From contig JBEKJU010000238.1 of NCBI GenBank assembly GCA_050011095.1, positions 1 to 5,888 of the forward strand: a DNA stretch of 5,888 nucleotides, in the 5' to 3' direction. Every line of letters begins with the position of its first letter. Position 1 is the stretch's first letter. A program made the position numbers and the translations under genes. The DNA is from JBEKJU01 sp050011095 (GTDB taxonomy: Bacteria > Desulfobacterota > Syntrophorhabdia > Syntrophorhabdales > WCHB1-27). A model generated the notes under the pieces. That model saw only the letters and a list, made by a program, of their open reading frames with translations, was not told the DNA's origin and searched no databases. Positions 5,521 to 5,888 of the stretch are shown here, one piece after another.

Positions 5521-5586
5521 TCATTACGGCCGTCCCATAGTACCGTGTGTTTTTTTGATTTCGATACTCTCGGGATTATTGTTTTT

Positions 5587-5622
5587 CTGCCTTCTATTGA
5601 GGAGGCAGGCTGATTGTTTTTT
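5587..5622 (+). terminator. Hairpin with a delayed T tract
   Basis: CTGCCTTC (5587-5594) pairs with GGAGGCAG (5601-5608), including one G-U, around a 6-nt loop. A six-T run (5617-5622) comes eight bases after the stem, later than in a canonical terminator. If active it would end a transcript from the gene-free region, since no CDS is near. Confidence 0.3.
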
Positions 5623-5760
5623 CAGCGAGGTTTTGGTGCGAAATTTAGTTGAGCTTTCCAACGAAACAGTGGGTGTGTAGTGCATTTACAAGTAGGGCAT
5701 TGTGAATGAGTGCTGAGCCCGAGCATTACCACCGACATGGTGAAAACGGGGATATCTAAG

Positions 5761-5794
5761 TCATGCATTCTTGTTATAAATCATGCAGTTCTTG
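5761..5794. promoter_or_regulatory. Direct repeat 20 bp apart, candidate regulator site
   Basis: TCATGCA occurs at 5761-5767 and 5781-5787, exactly 20 bp apart (about two helical turns). Each is followed by TTCTTG (5768-5773, and 5789-5794 after one extra base). A TTATAA lies between them (5774-5779). The pair is 36 bp before the start codon at 5830, the usual place for an activator or repressor. Confidence 0.4.
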
Positions 5795-5829
5795 CTTTTC
5801 TGTAGTAATAATAACGAAGCGGAATTACG

Positions 5830-5888
5830 ATGACGAAAAAGGGTATCATGTACATCGCGGCGACCAGCGGCTCTACCGGACCGAAAAC
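5830..5888 (+). CDS. 5' end of an unidentified gene, cut by the window edge
   Basis: From ATG 5830 the frame reads MTKKGIMYIAATSGSTGPK and stays open to the end of the window, where GC content rises again. A weak Shine-Dalgarno-like GCGGA (5819-5823) lies six bases upstream. An internal ATG at 5848 preceded by AAAAAGGG is an alternative start. Nineteen residues are too few to name a family; the G-S-T-G turn alone is not diagnostic. The direct repeat upstream may regulate it. Confidence 0.5.
   Translation, partial: MTKKGIMYIAATSGSTGPK

Larger units (their letters stand above)
5211..5829. other. Long gene-free stretch with several dyads
   Basis: No frame on either strand has a plausible length, start site and domain. 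The longest apparent ATG frame on the plus strand is about 25 codons (from 5387) and lacks a Shine-Dalgarno. Notable elements: the repeated words at 5248-5275, a perfect palindrome CTTCAT-GTC-ATGAAG (5378-5392), ACATT/AATGT (5436-5451), a 9-bp dyad (5476-5520), a weak hairpin with seven T (5526-5556), an 8-bp hairpin (5587-5608) and a direct repeat (5761-5794). No tRNA was recognised. Confidence 0.5.

Noticed and set aside
1..5888. CRISPR array, diversity-generating retroelement or retron
   Set aside because: There are no regularly spaced repeats, no Cas, reverse transcriptase or effector gene, and no template/variable repeat pair.

Overview
The window looks like accessory or lightly packed chromosome from a fairly GC-rich bacterium. 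The large multi-PAS/GAF hybrid histidine kinase, with GC-rich codons, fits an environmental Deltaproteobacteria/Desulfobacterota-type genome. That placement is inferred from protein style only. The other genes are small and lie in less GC-rich DNA with long gene-free gaps.

Layout. (1) Positions 1-2651 (+) hold the 3' part of a hybrid sensor histidine kinase: PAS remnant, PAS, GAF, PAS, HisKA, HATPase, receiver. It is closed by a hairpin terminator that contains the stop codon. (2) 2652-3217 has no convincing gene but carries a good sigma70-type promoter at 3013-3041 and a small palindrome. (3) 3218-3574 (+) is a small HicB-like protein with no HicA toxin beside it. (4) 3714-4025 (-) is a small basic protein with a helix-turn-helix-like segment, convergent with the previous gene, with its own perfect -10 box and a Shine-Dalgarno. 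(5) 4058-4477 is gene-free and holds a nested inverted repeat. (6) From a promoter at 4478-4506, a leader of about 340 nt with several hairpins (4607-4820) precedes a tiny 11-codon ORF. The stop of that ORF overlaps the start of a 99-aa protein (4855-5154) with a predicted dimeric alpha/beta-barrel pattern. A strong terminator follows. (7) 5211-5829 is gene-free with several hairpins and a 20-bp-spaced direct repeat just before a gene that starts at 5830 and runs off the window.

How the parts relate. The kinase could signal through its own receiver or a partner outside the window; no response regulator or operon partner is visible. The small genes appear to be separate transcription units. 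The most unusual object is the structured leader plus coupled micro-ORF in front of the 99-aa protein. It may be a cis-regulatory RNA or a relic of a larger ribozyme such as a group II intron. This cannot be decided from the sequence alone.
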